Shown piece by piece: positions 5,812 through 13,255 of a stretch of DNA of 30,521 nucleotides. Position 1 is the first letter of the stretch. Each line of letters starts with the position of its first letter. The DNA is taken from IMG/VR virus record IMGVR_UViG_3300025695_000068, positions 1 through 30,521 of that record; one strand, given 5' to 3'. The DNA comes from a virus. The notes beneath the pieces were generated by a model. That model was not told the DNA's origin, did no database searches, and saw only the letters and a list, made by a program, of their open reading frames with translations. The translations under genes and the position numbers were made by a program.

Positions 5812-7709
5812 AAAACAATTACCTACCCACAGATTACCAAACATTTATTGCAACATCACGCTATGCCCGTTGGATTGAAGACGAAGGCAGACGTGAGACT
5901 TGGAACGAAACAGTTGCAAGATTTATGAAAAACATCGTAGAGCCTAGCGGCATTGACAGCAAGGACATCAAAGCTATTGAAGAAGCCATCCTCTCATTAG
6001 AAGTCATGCCCTCTATGCGAGCCTTGATGACTGCTGGTCCAGCCGCAGAACGTGACAACACTTGTGTGTACAACTGTAGCTACCTGCCTGTTGACCACCC
6101 ACGTGCCTTTGACGAGGCTATGTTTATCCTGCTGTGTGGTACAGGTGTAGGGTTCTCTGTCGAGCGTCAAGCTATCAGCAAGTTACCAACAGTACCAGAA
6201 GACCTACAGGATGTAGAAGACATCATCGTAATACAAGACAGCAAAGAAGGCTGGGCTAAAGGACTACGTAAACTTATCTCATTCTTGTATGCAGGTGAAG
6301 TACCGAAGTGGGATGTGTCAAAGATTCGTCCTGCTGGCGCACGTCTGAAAACATTTGGTGGTCGTGCCTCTGGACCTGACCCATTGAATGACCTGTTCAA
6401 CTTTACTGTTGCCAAGTTCCGTGGAGCAGCTGGTCGTAAGCTGTCCAGCATTGAGTGCCATGACATCATGTGTAAGATTGGCGAGGTTGTAGTTGTTGGT
6501 GGTGTAAGACGTAGTGCTATGATTAGCCTGTCCAACCTATCTGATGACCGTATGCGTCACGCCAAGTCAGGTCAGTGGTGGGAGAATGAAGGGCAACGTG
6601 CATTGGCTAACAACTCTGTTGCCTACACTGAGAAGCCTGACATGGAAACATTCCTGCGTGAGTGGACTGCTCTCGTAGAATCTAAGTCTGGTGAGCGTGG
6701 TCTGTTCAGCCGTGATGCGGCAGACAAACACGTGGCACGTAGTGGTCGTAGAGATACTGGTCACGAGTGGGGTACAAATCCATGCAGTGAAATCATCCTA
6801 CGTCCCTACCAGTTCTGTAACCTGACAGAGGTTGTGGTACGTCCAACTGACACAGAACGTACACTTGCTAAAAAGATTCGGCTTGCTACTATTCTAGGAA
6901 CAATCCAATCTACATTTACTAACCTACCATACTTGCGTCCTATCTGGCGTAAGAACACAGAAGAAGAAAGGCTGTTGGGTGTAAGCCTAACTGGAATTAT
7001 GGACAATGAAATCACTAGTAAACCTACTGAGAAAATGCTGGAGAAGCTTCGTGGTATATCTGTACAGACTAACAGGGAGATTGCAGAGCAGCTTGGAATT
7101 AATCAATCTGCGTCCATCACCTGCGTCAAGCCTTCTGGTACTGTATCACAGCTTGTTGATAGTGCCAGCGGCATCCATGCTCGCCATAGCGACTACTATA
7201 TCCGTACTGTACGGGGTGATAACAAAGACCCTCTCACGCAATTCCTAACGGATGCAGGTGTACCAGCCGAGCCTTGTGTAATGAAGCCTGATAGCACAAC
7301 TGTCTTCAGCTTCCCTACCAAGTCACCTGATGGTGCTGTCACACGTAACGACATGTCAGCTATCGAACAGCTAGAGTTGTGGAAGATGTACGCCCTGAAC
7401 TGGTGTGAACACAAACCATCTGTCACCATCACTGTCCGTGAGGAAGAGTGGATGAAGGTTGGTGCATGGGTATACGATAACTTCGACATCTGTTCTGGCG
7501 TGTCGTTCCTACCACATAGCGACCACACATATGCACAAGCCCCTTATCAGGACTGTGATAAAGAGACATATGAAGAAGCACTATCCAAGATGCCAAAGGC
7601 TATTGACTGGACACAGCTTGCCGCTTACGAGGTAGAAGATAACACGGCTGGGTCACAAACTCTTGCCTGTTCTGGAGACTCCTGTGAGATTGTGGACATC
7701 AACGCATAA
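5808..7709 (+). CDS. nrdJ: Adenosylcobalamin-dependent (class II) ribonucleotide reductase
   Basis: Makes deoxyribonucleotides from ribonucleotides using a B12-generated thiyl radical. In 633 residues, NPCSEI holds C326 (thiyl site) and E328, with C337 exactly 11 residues later, matching C408/E410/C419 of the Lactobacillus leichmannii enzyme; N324 also fits. An N-terminal pair region NTCVYNCSYLP (C86/C90) supplies one reducing cysteine, and the C-terminus ends in CSGDSC (C621/C626), the shuttle pair. GTGVGFSVER and KPSGTVSQLVDSASG are further signatures. It resembles the monomeric triphosphate-type enzyme of marine phages, though shorter than the 739-residue bacterial protein. It needs host cobalamin and no oxygen or second subunit. 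Last gene of the first operon; promoter P2 follows at once. Confidence 0.96.
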   Translation: MKNNYLPTDYQTFIATSRYARWIEDEGRRETWNETVARFMKNIVEPSGIDSKDIKAIEEAILSLEVMPSMRALMTAGPAAERDNTCVYNCSYLPVDHPRAFDEAMFILLCGTGVGFSVERQAISKLPTVPEDLQDVEDIIVIQDSKEGWAKGLRKLISFLYAGEVPKWDVSKIRPAGARLKTFGGRASGPDPLNDLFNFTVAKFRGAAGRKLSSIECHDIMCKIGEVVVVGGVRRSAMISLSNLSDDRMRHAKSGQWWENEGQRALANNSVAYTEKPDMETFLREWTALVESKSGERGLFSRDAADKHVARSGRRDTGHEWGTNPCSEIILRPYQFCNLTEVVVRPTDTERTLAKKIRLATILGTIQSTFTNLPYLRPIWRKNTEEERLLGVSLTGIMDNEITSKPTEKMLEKLRGISVQTNREIAEQLGINQSASITCVKPSGTVSQLVDSASGIHARHSDYYIRTVRGDNKDPLTQFLTDAGVPAEPCVMKPDSTTVFSFPTKSPDGAVTRNDMSAIEQLELWKMYALNWCEHKPSVTITVREEEWMKVGAWVYDNFDICSGVSFLPHSDHTYAQAPYQDCDKETYEEALSKMPKAIDWTQLAAYEVEDNTAGSQTLACSGDSCEIVDINA

Positions 7710-7717
7710 AAAAGTTG

Positions 7718-7746
7718 TTGACATTGATGTAATAATTTAGTATAAT
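7718..7746 (+). promoter_or_regulatory. Consensus sigma70 promoter P2
   Basis: TTGACA (7718-7723), exactly 17 bases, TATAAT (7741-7746): a perfect match to the bacterial consensus. AAAAAAGTTGTTGACATT (7708-7725) is identical to the P1 core, including the A-tract, which here also overlaps the end of the RNR stop codon. The predicted start lies at about 7752-7753, the first base of a strong hairpin. It should drive the 55-aa gene and the sugar/terminase block. Confidence 0.9.
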
Positions 7747-7751
7747 TATAG

Positions 7752-7819
7752 TGGTAGTAGGCTTGTACCTCCTTTCTTCTCCTCTCTCACTTGCCTACTA
7801 CCATTTAATTTAACAGGAG
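7752..7819 (+). promoter_or_regulatory. 5' leader: 10-11 bp hairpin with anti-Shine-Dalgarno loop, then ribosome site
   Basis: GGTAGTAGGC (7753-7762) pairs perfectly with GCCTACTACC (7793-7802); T7752-A7803 extends it. The 30-base loop is almost purely pyrimidine from 7767 on and contains ACCTCCTTTCT (7767-7777), the same as the 3' tail of alphaproteobacterial 16S rRNA. A second CTCCT lies at 7779-7783. The ribosome site AGGAG (7815-7819), seven bases before ATG 7826, could pair with the loop and form a pseudoknot. Role inferred: translation control or a decoy; the pairing itself is seen in the sequence. Confidence 0.65.
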
Positions 7820-7825
7820 TTTATT

Positions 7826-7993
7826 ATGAACGACAACGAACAGTTATTTACATTTAGTTTTACAGAAGAAGAGATGGGTGTCATTATGTATTGTTTGGGT
7901 GAAGCCCCTGCACGCATGACCACTGACCTTATTAATCGCATCAACGAAGAAGGCGCAGAGCAAAAAGAAAAGTATGCTGATGCTGAACAATAA
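7826..7993 (+). CDS. Small hypothetical protein (55 aa)
   Basis: First gene after P2 and its structured leader, so it may be strongly expressed. Ribosome site AGGAG at 7815-7819. The acidic protein reads MNDNEQLFTFSFTEEEMGVI at the start and ends in a charged helix (LINRINEEGAEQKEKY). The spacing of hydrophobics suggests a short beta hairpin followed by two helices. No family recognised. It overlaps the next gene by 20 bases. Its position at the head of the sugar/terminase operon makes a regulatory role possible, but nothing in the sequence shows one. Confidence 0.7.
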   Translation: MNDNEQLFTFSFTEEEMGVIMYCLGEAPARMTTDLINRINEEGAEQKEKYADAEQ

Positions 7994-8753
7994 GAAACCT
8001 ACAATCTACATTGGATATGACCCTCGTGACCATCAGGCTTACGAGGTTCTCGTCCATTCAATTCAGAAGTATTGCGACAAGTTTCCTATTGTCCCTTTAC
8101 TAGAACCTGCGCTACGCCGTGCTGGTTTGTATCGTAGAACGATTGTTGTAGACCAGCGCAATCCCACACAGAAGGTTGACTTCTTTGACCGCCGCCCCTT
8201 CAGCACAGACTTTACATTCACACGCTTCCTTGTACCAGCCCTGAACCAGTACTCTGGTCTTGCTTTGTTCATGGATGCAGACATGTTTGTACGTGCAGAC
8301 ATTGAACAGATATTTGATGTGTATGGTACACGTAAGGAATATGCTATCTCCTGTGTCAAGCACGACTACGTACCTACAGCTAAGAAGAAGATGGATGGAG
8401 TTGAGCAGACAATCTACCACCGAAAGAACTGGTCTAGCTTTATGCTATTCAACTGTGACCACGAGAAGACCCGTGAACTTACTGTTGATGATGTCAACCT
8501 AAAGACAGGTGGCTGGTTACACAAGCTATCATGGCTAATGGATGACGAGATTGGTTCTATTCATGAGGAGTGGAACTGGTTAGATGGACACAGCCCTATG
8601 CACACAGAGGCAAAGAACGTACACTTTACTACGGGTGGTCCTTGGTTTGATAACTGGAAACCTAAAAGAAAAATAGATGAGGAGTACGCATTTGAATGGA
8701 AACTCTTTCAAGATAAAATATATACAGAACATTTAATGGAGTCACTAGGATAA
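7974..8753 (+). CDS. GT8-like glycosyltransferase
   Basis: Retaining-type nucleotide-sugar glycosyltransferase. The 259 residues begin PTIYIGYDPRDHQAYEVL, the donor-binding start of a GT-A fold, and carry a DxD metal motif in ALFMDADMFV (D101-A-D103). FSTDFTFTRFLVPAL precedes it as in GT8 enzymes, RKNWSSFMLFNC follows, and HFTTGGPWFDNW (217-228) stands where GT8 proteins have their HxxGxxKPW element. Donor and acceptor are unknown. Start could be ATG 7974 or 7980; both overlap the preceding gene. Its stop shares TAATG with the next gene, a large sugar-modifying fusion, so the two likely act on the same glycan. Confidence 0.85.
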   Translation: MLMLNNKKPTIYIGYDPRDHQAYEVLVHSIQKYCDKFPIVPLLEPALRRAGLYRRTIVVDQRNPTQKVDFFDRRPFSTDFTFTRFLVPALNQYSGLALFMDADMFVRADIEQIFDVYGTRKEYAISCVKHDYVPTAKKKMDGVEQTIYHRKNWSSFMLFNCDHEKTRELTVDDVNLKTGGWLHKLSWLMDDEIGSIHEEWNWLDGHSPMHTEAKNVHFTTGGPWFDNWKPKRKIDEEYAFEWKLFQDKIYTEHLMESLG

Positions 8754-11026
8754 TGTACACATTCGTAACCACATTTAATAAGAAGCACTACGACCTATAT
8801 GCAAAGCAGATGTTGGAATCTGTTGTTGAAAACTTTGACCCGTCTATGCGGCTGGTCGTATACTATGATGGTTATGGATGTCAGCCTTACGATAAACCAG
8901 ATGCGCCAGAGGCAGACTTTATTGAGTATCGTAACCTTGACCTACTAAAAGCACGCAATGATTTCATTGAACGCAACAAGGATAAGAATGGTAGCTTTGC
9001 TGAAGCACCCTACAACTACAAGATGGATGCTGTTCGCTTCTGTCACAAGGTGTATGCCTATACTGACCTAGCCTATGAACTCATCGACCAAGAATATAAT
9101 GGCTGGCTTGTATGGCTTGATGCAGATACGCTTGTCAATCAGAAGTTTACAGCAGAAGATGCACAGAAGATTATGCCTGATACAGCAGACGTAGTACACC
9201 TTGGTCGTATCGACATTGACTACAGCGAGACAGGCTTTGTTGGTTGGAATATGGCTATGCACAATGCGGTATCATTTATTGTAGATATTCGTGGAGCATA
9301 CGACACCAATGAAATATTTGGTTATCGTGAGTGGACAGATTCATTTGTATTCGAGAGACTACTTAACATCTATAAAGCACACGGAATGAAAGCATTAAAC
9401 CTATCAGAAGGTGTGCGTGGTCTAGCCGTGTTCGAGAACTCCATATTGAAAGATTACTTTACACATAACAAAGGTAACTTAAAGTACAACTCACAAGTAT
9501 CTCCAGACGTACAAGGACCACAAAGATATAAGCAGTTAGCTGACATTGTTCGCCATTACTCTAAAGGATTAGAGACATACTCTATCGTAGAGACAGGTAC
9601 ATGGAATGGTGGTCGTGCTATTGAGATGGCTCTTGCTGCATTTCAGAATGTAGACAAGGTACACTATCGTGGCTTTGATTTGTTTGAGAACGCTACGGAA
9701 GAGACGGATAAGGTAGAACTTAATATCAAGAAGCATAATGCAGAAGAAGCTGTAGGTACACGCCTTGCACAGTTTGCTGCAAAGATGCAAGAGGTTGGAA
9801 AATTGTTTACCTTTACCTTACATTCTGGTGACACCAAAGATACAATGAAGGGACACAAATACAATGATGTGGATTTGGCTTATATTGATGGTGGTCACTC
9901 TTATGACACAGTTCGTAGCGATTGGGACTATCTTTCTAATGTCCCAGTTGTTGTATTTGACGATTATTATTCTTTCCCAGATGGGGATGTACCCGAAGAA
10001 TACAGAGGAATAATTAAAGTCTTTGAAGATATTAAAGATAAGAACAGATATATCCTACCTTCTGACGACAAGACTGCATTAGGCGGTGTCGTACATCTTG
10101 CGGCTGTAGTAGACCCCTCAGTAGGTTCGCTTCCTGACGAACTAATCCGTAGACCTATCGTTGTCAAGCCAAAAGACTGCGTACCTTCTGACTATATCAT
10201 CAACAACATCAAGACAAACGTAAAGAATATTGAAGACTACTCATGGGTCAAACATTACAAACACACAGACCGACACGTAGCTGTTGTATCTGGGGGTGAC
10301 ATAGACTTCGAGGCGTTTGATAACTTCATACAGGAACATCCTGATGCTCTAGTGTGGTGTGTTAAACACGCATATCCCAAACTAATACAGCACGGAACAA
10401 TTCCTGATGCCTGTTTAGTACTAGACCCACGCCCCGTAGAAGGCGTAAGTACACACGGCGTTGTACGTAAGAACCTATTCAAGAACATCCAGAAGCAAAC
10501 CACATTCTACATTGCATCTATGACTGACCCATCTGTTGTTGAATACATCATGAGCAAGACAGATAACATACGTGGCTTCCATGCTTTCACGGGAGGCATC
10601 GTAGACCCAGAAGTAAAAAACCGTATGCAAATCCTAAAGGGTATCGGTATTGAAGAAGGTGAGTTGCTTATCTCTGGTGGTACTGGAGCAGCGACTCGCA
10701 TCATCGGTATGCTGGAGACATTAGGTTATCGTAACCTACATCTCTTTGGCTTTGACTGTAGCATCAACAACCTAACAGACGAGCAGAAAGAAGAGAAGAC
10801 TGAAGAAGGTCAACCTACATACCTACACGTTGAGACAGGTGGTAAGAAATTCTGGACAACTGGAGAGTTGCTTGCTATGGCACAAGACCTAGAGAAGATG
10901 TTTGAGAAAAACAATCTTGAACTTAACATCAGGTTCTACGGTAAAGATAGTCTTGCCTTACAGATATGGGAGCAATCCTACTACAATACTCAGTTTAAAA
11001 CCTATGAGGAAAGCTTGAATGAATGA
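8753..11026 (+). CDS. Three-domain fusion: glycosyltransferase + methyltransferase + DUF115/MptE-like
   Basis: A 757-residue protein. Residues 1 to about 245 are a GT-A-like glycosyltransferase: MYTFVTTFNKKHYDLYAKQM start, DxD at 123-125 (WLVWLDADTLV), FVGWNMAMHN later. Residues about 265-455 form a SAM methyltransferase of the Methyltransf_24 type: motif I VETGTWNGGRA (279-289) and DLAYIDGGHSYDTVRSDW (374-391), then VVVFDDYY. Residues about 505-735 resemble DUF115, a family covering MptE and Maf flagellin-glycosylation proteins: VVSGG, VLDPRP, SGGTGAATRIIGMLETLGY and LHLFGFDCS. It starts in a TAATG overlap with the GT8-like gene. Inferred role: build, methylate and transfer a sugar. There is no stop or frame break between domains, so this is one chain. 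Confidence 0.85.
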   Translation: MYTFVTTFNKKHYDLYAKQMLESVVENFDPSMRLVVYYDGYGCQPYDKPDAPEADFIEYRNLDLLKARNDFIERNKDKNGSFAEAPYNYKMDAVRFCHKVYAYTDLAYELIDQEYNGWLVWLDADTLVNQKFTAEDAQKIMPDTADVVHLGRIDIDYSETGFVGWNMAMHNAVSFIVDIRGAYDTNEIFGYREWTDSFVFERLLNIYKAHGMKALNLSEGVRGLAVFENSILKDYFTHNKGNLKYNSQVSPDVQGPQRYKQLADIVRHYSKGLETYSIVETGTWNGGRAIEMALAAFQNVDKVHYRGFDLFENATEETDKVELNIKKHNAEEAVGTRLAQFAAKMQEVGKLFTFTLHSGDTKDTMKGHKYNDVDLAYIDGGHSYDTVRSDWDYLSNVPVVVFDDYYSFPDGDVPEEYRGIIKVFEDIKDKNRYILPSDDKTALGGVVHLAAVVDPSVGSLPDELIRRPIVVKPKDCVPSDYIINNIKTNVKNIEDYSWVKHYKHTDRHVAVVSGGDIDFEAFDNFIQEHPDALVWCVKHAYPKLIQHGTIPDACLVLDPRPVEGVSTHGVVRKNLFKNIQKQTTFYIASMTDPSVVEYIMSKTDNIRGFHAFTGGIVDPEVKNRMQILKGIGIEEGELLISGGTGAATRIIGMLETLGYRNLHLFGFDCSINNLTDEQKEEKTEEGQPTYLHVETGGKKFWTTGELLAMAQDLEKMFEKNNLELNIRFYGKDSLALQIWEQSYYNTQFKTYEESLNE

Positions 11027-11471
11027 CCTAAAAGAGAGACAGGAAAAGTTTTGTCAGAACTATGTGTTAAGTCGTAACGCTACAAAGGCTGCGTTAGCTG
11101 CTGGATATAGTGAGCGTTCTGCACACAACACTGGCTATCGTCTTCTTCAGGAAGAAAAAATAAAAGACAGGCTAAAAGAATTAGAGGGTGAGATTGTCAC
11201 AGACATTGACGTTATTGCAGAACTAGAACAGCAATACGAGACAGCAAAGATGAATGGCAATGGGCAGACAGCATTGAAAGCCCTTGAACTACTAGCTCGT
11301 GCTAGAGGTAATAATGTAGAAGACGATATGCCTACCGATATGGATAGCCTAGAAGATGCTATCAAAAATAATATGTACATCATCGGCAAAGAAAAGATGT
11401 ATGAGTTATTTATGGCTACCTTCCCTGAAGACTTTGAGGAAGAAGAGGAAGAAGAACATGTCGAACAATAA
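11019..11471 (+). CDS. Terminase small subunit
   Basis: DNA-recognition subunit of the packaging motor. The N-terminal helix-turn-helix region [29 protein letters not shown]...A is the classic Terminase_2 start (KQxKFxxxYLxxxNATxAAxxAGYS). A central coiled coil follows ([30 protein letters not shown]), and the C-terminus is strongly acidic ([11 protein letters not shown]), which usually contacts the large subunit or portal. 150 residues is normal. Overlaps the fusion gene by 8 bases and gmd by 14. Its place among sugar genes is odd; no large subunit is in the window. A rather long poly-Glu stretch at DNA level also supplies the purine-rich ribosome site for gmd. Confidence 0.92.
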   Translation: MNDLKERQEKFCQNYVLSRNATKAALAAGYSERSAHNTGYRLLQEEKIKDRLKELEGEIVTDIDVIAELEQQYETAKMNGNGQTALKALELLARARGNNVEDDMPTDMDSLEDAIKNNMYIIGKEKMYELFMATFPEDFEEEEEEEHVEQ

Positions 11472-12492
11472 GACAGCATTTATAACAGGCATCACGGGAC
11501 AGGACGGGGGCTATCTAGCAGACCTTTTACTTGATAGAGGGTATGAGGTACATGCACTACGAAGACGTACTGCTGGGGCAAATCTGGGGCGTATAGAGCA
11601 TATACTAAAACACCCTAACCTACACCTACATTACGGGGATTTGACTGACACTGGCTGTCTGATGAAGTTGTTTGCTACCTACAAGTTTGATGAGGTATAC
11701 AATCTTGGCGCACAGTCCCATGTTCGTGTATCATTTGACGTACCAGAATACACAGCAGATGTGGACGGACTAGGCACACTACGTTTACTAGAGTGTATCC
11801 GTACTCTTGGACTAGAAAGCCACACTAAATTCTATCAGGCATCTACATCAGAACTATATGGTAAGGTACAGGCTACACCACAAGATGAGAACACACCCTT
11901 TTACCCACGTTCTCCTTATGGTGTTGCTAAATTGTTCTCCTTCTGGACTGTAAAGAATTACCGTGAGTCCTATGGCATACACGCATCCAATGGTATCTTG
12001 TTCAACCACGAATCCCCGTGGCGTGGTAGTGAGTTTGTTACACAGAAGATAGTACAAGGTGCTGTCAATATAGCAAAACAAAAGGAAGATAAGTTAAGTC
12101 TTGGTAATCTGGATGCACTACGTGACTGGGGACACGCCAAAGATTATGTCGAAGGTATGTGGCTTATGACACAGCAGGATAAGGGTGACGACTATGTACT
12201 AGCTACTGGTGAGATGCACTCTGTCCGTGAGTTAGTAGAGATGTGCTTCAAAGAATGTAATATGTACATCAGATGGGAAGGAGAAGGACAGGACGAAAAA
12301 GGATACGACCAACACGACAATCTAGTAGTAGATATTAACCCAGAATTTTATAGACCAGCAGAGGTTGACCTGCTTGTAGGTGACGCTACCAAAGCAAAAG
12401 AACTTCTTGGATGGAAACCAAAGTACACATTTGAAACAATGATAAAAGAAATGATAGATGAGTACATAAATAATGATGCAGCTAGATTGTAA
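11458..12492 (+). CDS. gmd: GDP-mannose 4,6-dehydratase
   Basis: Converts GDP-D-mannose to GDP-4-keto-6-deoxy-D-mannose, the precursor of GDP-fucose, GDP-rhamnose and related sugars. The 344 residues are typical in length. NAD(P)-binding GITGQDG (11-17), the catalytic triad region STSELYGK (S/T129-130, E132), and YGVAK (Y154, K158) are intact, as is [12 protein letters not shown] and [15 protein letters not shown] 11458 is chosen; a longer frame from 11356 would lie wholly in the terminase gene and add a non-family N-terminus. The ribosome site is the GAGGAAGAAG stretch in the terminase tail. No fucose synthase or reductase follows in the window, so a host enzyme or another gene would have to finish the sugar. 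Confidence 0.97.
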   Translation: MSNNKTAFITGITGQDGGYLADLLLDRGYEVHALRRRTAGANLGRIEHILKHPNLHLHYGDLTDTGCLMKLFATYKFDEVYNLGAQSHVRVSFDVPEYTADVDGLGTLRLLECIRTLGLESHTKFYQASTSELYGKVQATPQDENTPFYPRSPYGVAKLFSFWTVKNYRESYGIHASNGILFNHESPWRGSEFVTQKIVQGAVNIAKQKEDKLSLGNLDALRDWGHAKDYVEGMWLMTQQDKGDDYVLATGEMHSVRELVEMCFKECNMYIRWEGEGQDEKGYDQHDNLVVDINPEFYRPAEVDLLVGDATKAKELLGWKPKYTFETMIKEMIDEYINNDAARL

Positions 12493-13195
12493 TAACAAAC
12501 ACATCGTGCTGGTAGGTAACAGCATAGATTCCCTGACAAAGAAACAGGGCAAAGAGATTGATAACTTCGATATAGTTGTACGTTTTGGTAAGGGTGTACC
12601 GACAGGACGTGAGGAATATATAGGCAGTCGTACAGACATCTGGGCTACTGGTTCACTACGTAGTAAGATGCGTGACCAATATCCAGAAGATACAAAGGTA
12701 TTATACAATCCTTCCTGCTTCACATATCTTGAAGAGTATCCAGACTACGAACACACTGTTATGTTCACGCCATCTGAACTTGAATATATACATTCAGATT
12801 ATTTGAACTCTTACACACCGAACACCGACCAAAGAAAAAGACTGTCAATCGGTTTACTGACAGCCCTATACTTCTGTACAAAAGTAAATACCTTTGCATC
12901 ATTAACATTTATTAACTTTGATTTCTTTCATAAGGGTACAAAGTTTAAAGACGAGATGCACGACAAAGAATCTGTAGCTACTAGCTGGCATCTACCTCTT
13001 GCTGTCCCACAGTTTGAAGACAAAGAAGATGCACTACGTAACCACCCATCACACGACTCACAACAAGAAAAGAAAATCGTACAGTCGTTACTATACAATC
13101 GTAATGATATTTATTTTATTGGGGATATTGCTCCAGAATATTCTTATGAAGATGTATCGGAACTAGCTTTCGACAAGTACCGTAAACCTATCTAA
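12473..13195 (+). CDS. GT29 (sialyltransferase)-like glycosyltransferase
   Basis: 240 residues with the ordered motifs of GT29. A sialylmotif-L-like stretch occupies about 10-55: [41 protein letters not shown] motif-S-like stretch lies at 124-150: [19 protein letters not shown] motif-VS-like HxxxxE is HDSQQE (194-199). Family enzymes transfer sialic acid from CMP-sialic acid; relatives in bacteria and phages may use other donors or have lost that use. It overlaps gmd by 20 bases and is the last + strand gene. The Cys pair that joins motifs L and S in animal enzymes is not evident. No CMP-sialate synthesis gene is in the window, so the donor is open. Confidence 0.75.
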   Translation: MMQLDCNNKHIVLVGNSIDSLTKKQGKEIDNFDIVVRFGKGVPTGREEYIGSRTDIWATGSLRSKMRDQYPEDTKVLYNPSCFTYLEEYPDYEHTVMFTPSELEYIHSDYLNSYTPNTDQRKRLSIGLLTALYFCTKVNTFASLTFINFDFFHKGTKFKDEMHDKESVATSWHLPLAVPQFEDKEDALRNHPSHDSQQEKKIVQSLLYNRNDIYFIGDIAPEYSYEDVSELAFDKYRKPI

Positions 13196-13198
13196 GAA

Positions 13199-13255
13199 AT
13201 GAGTCTGAACCCAACAGATGCAGAAATATCATCTCGCTCAAAAGAATTTAGTTAA
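13199..13255 (+). pseudogene. Decayed inverted fragment of the 795-aa virion gene
   Basis: A short frame reading MSLNPTDAEISSRSKEFS, then stop. The part LNPTDAEIS-x-RSKE is the same as a stretch of the 795-aa protein coded on the other strand (residues about 729-746). At DNA level 13201-13250 matches the reverse complement of 19394-19444 at about 46 of 51 positions with one single-base gap, which shifts the frame into the stop. No ribosome site. It lies between the last + gene and the last - gene and overlaps the end of the latter. Confidence 0.75.
13201..13250. repeat. Inverted repeat arm A (partner 19394-19444)
   Basis: 50 bases that are an imperfect inverted copy of 19394-19444, separated by about 6.1 kb. 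Four substitutions and one gap. The arm contains the stop codon and last few codons of the Gln-rich gene on the - strand. Confidence 0.8.

Noticed and set aside
11356-11457. Longer N-terminus for the GDP-mannose dehydratase
   Set aside because: The extra 34 residues lie entirely in the terminase gene in another frame and do not look like the family, which starts just before the GxxGxxG motif.
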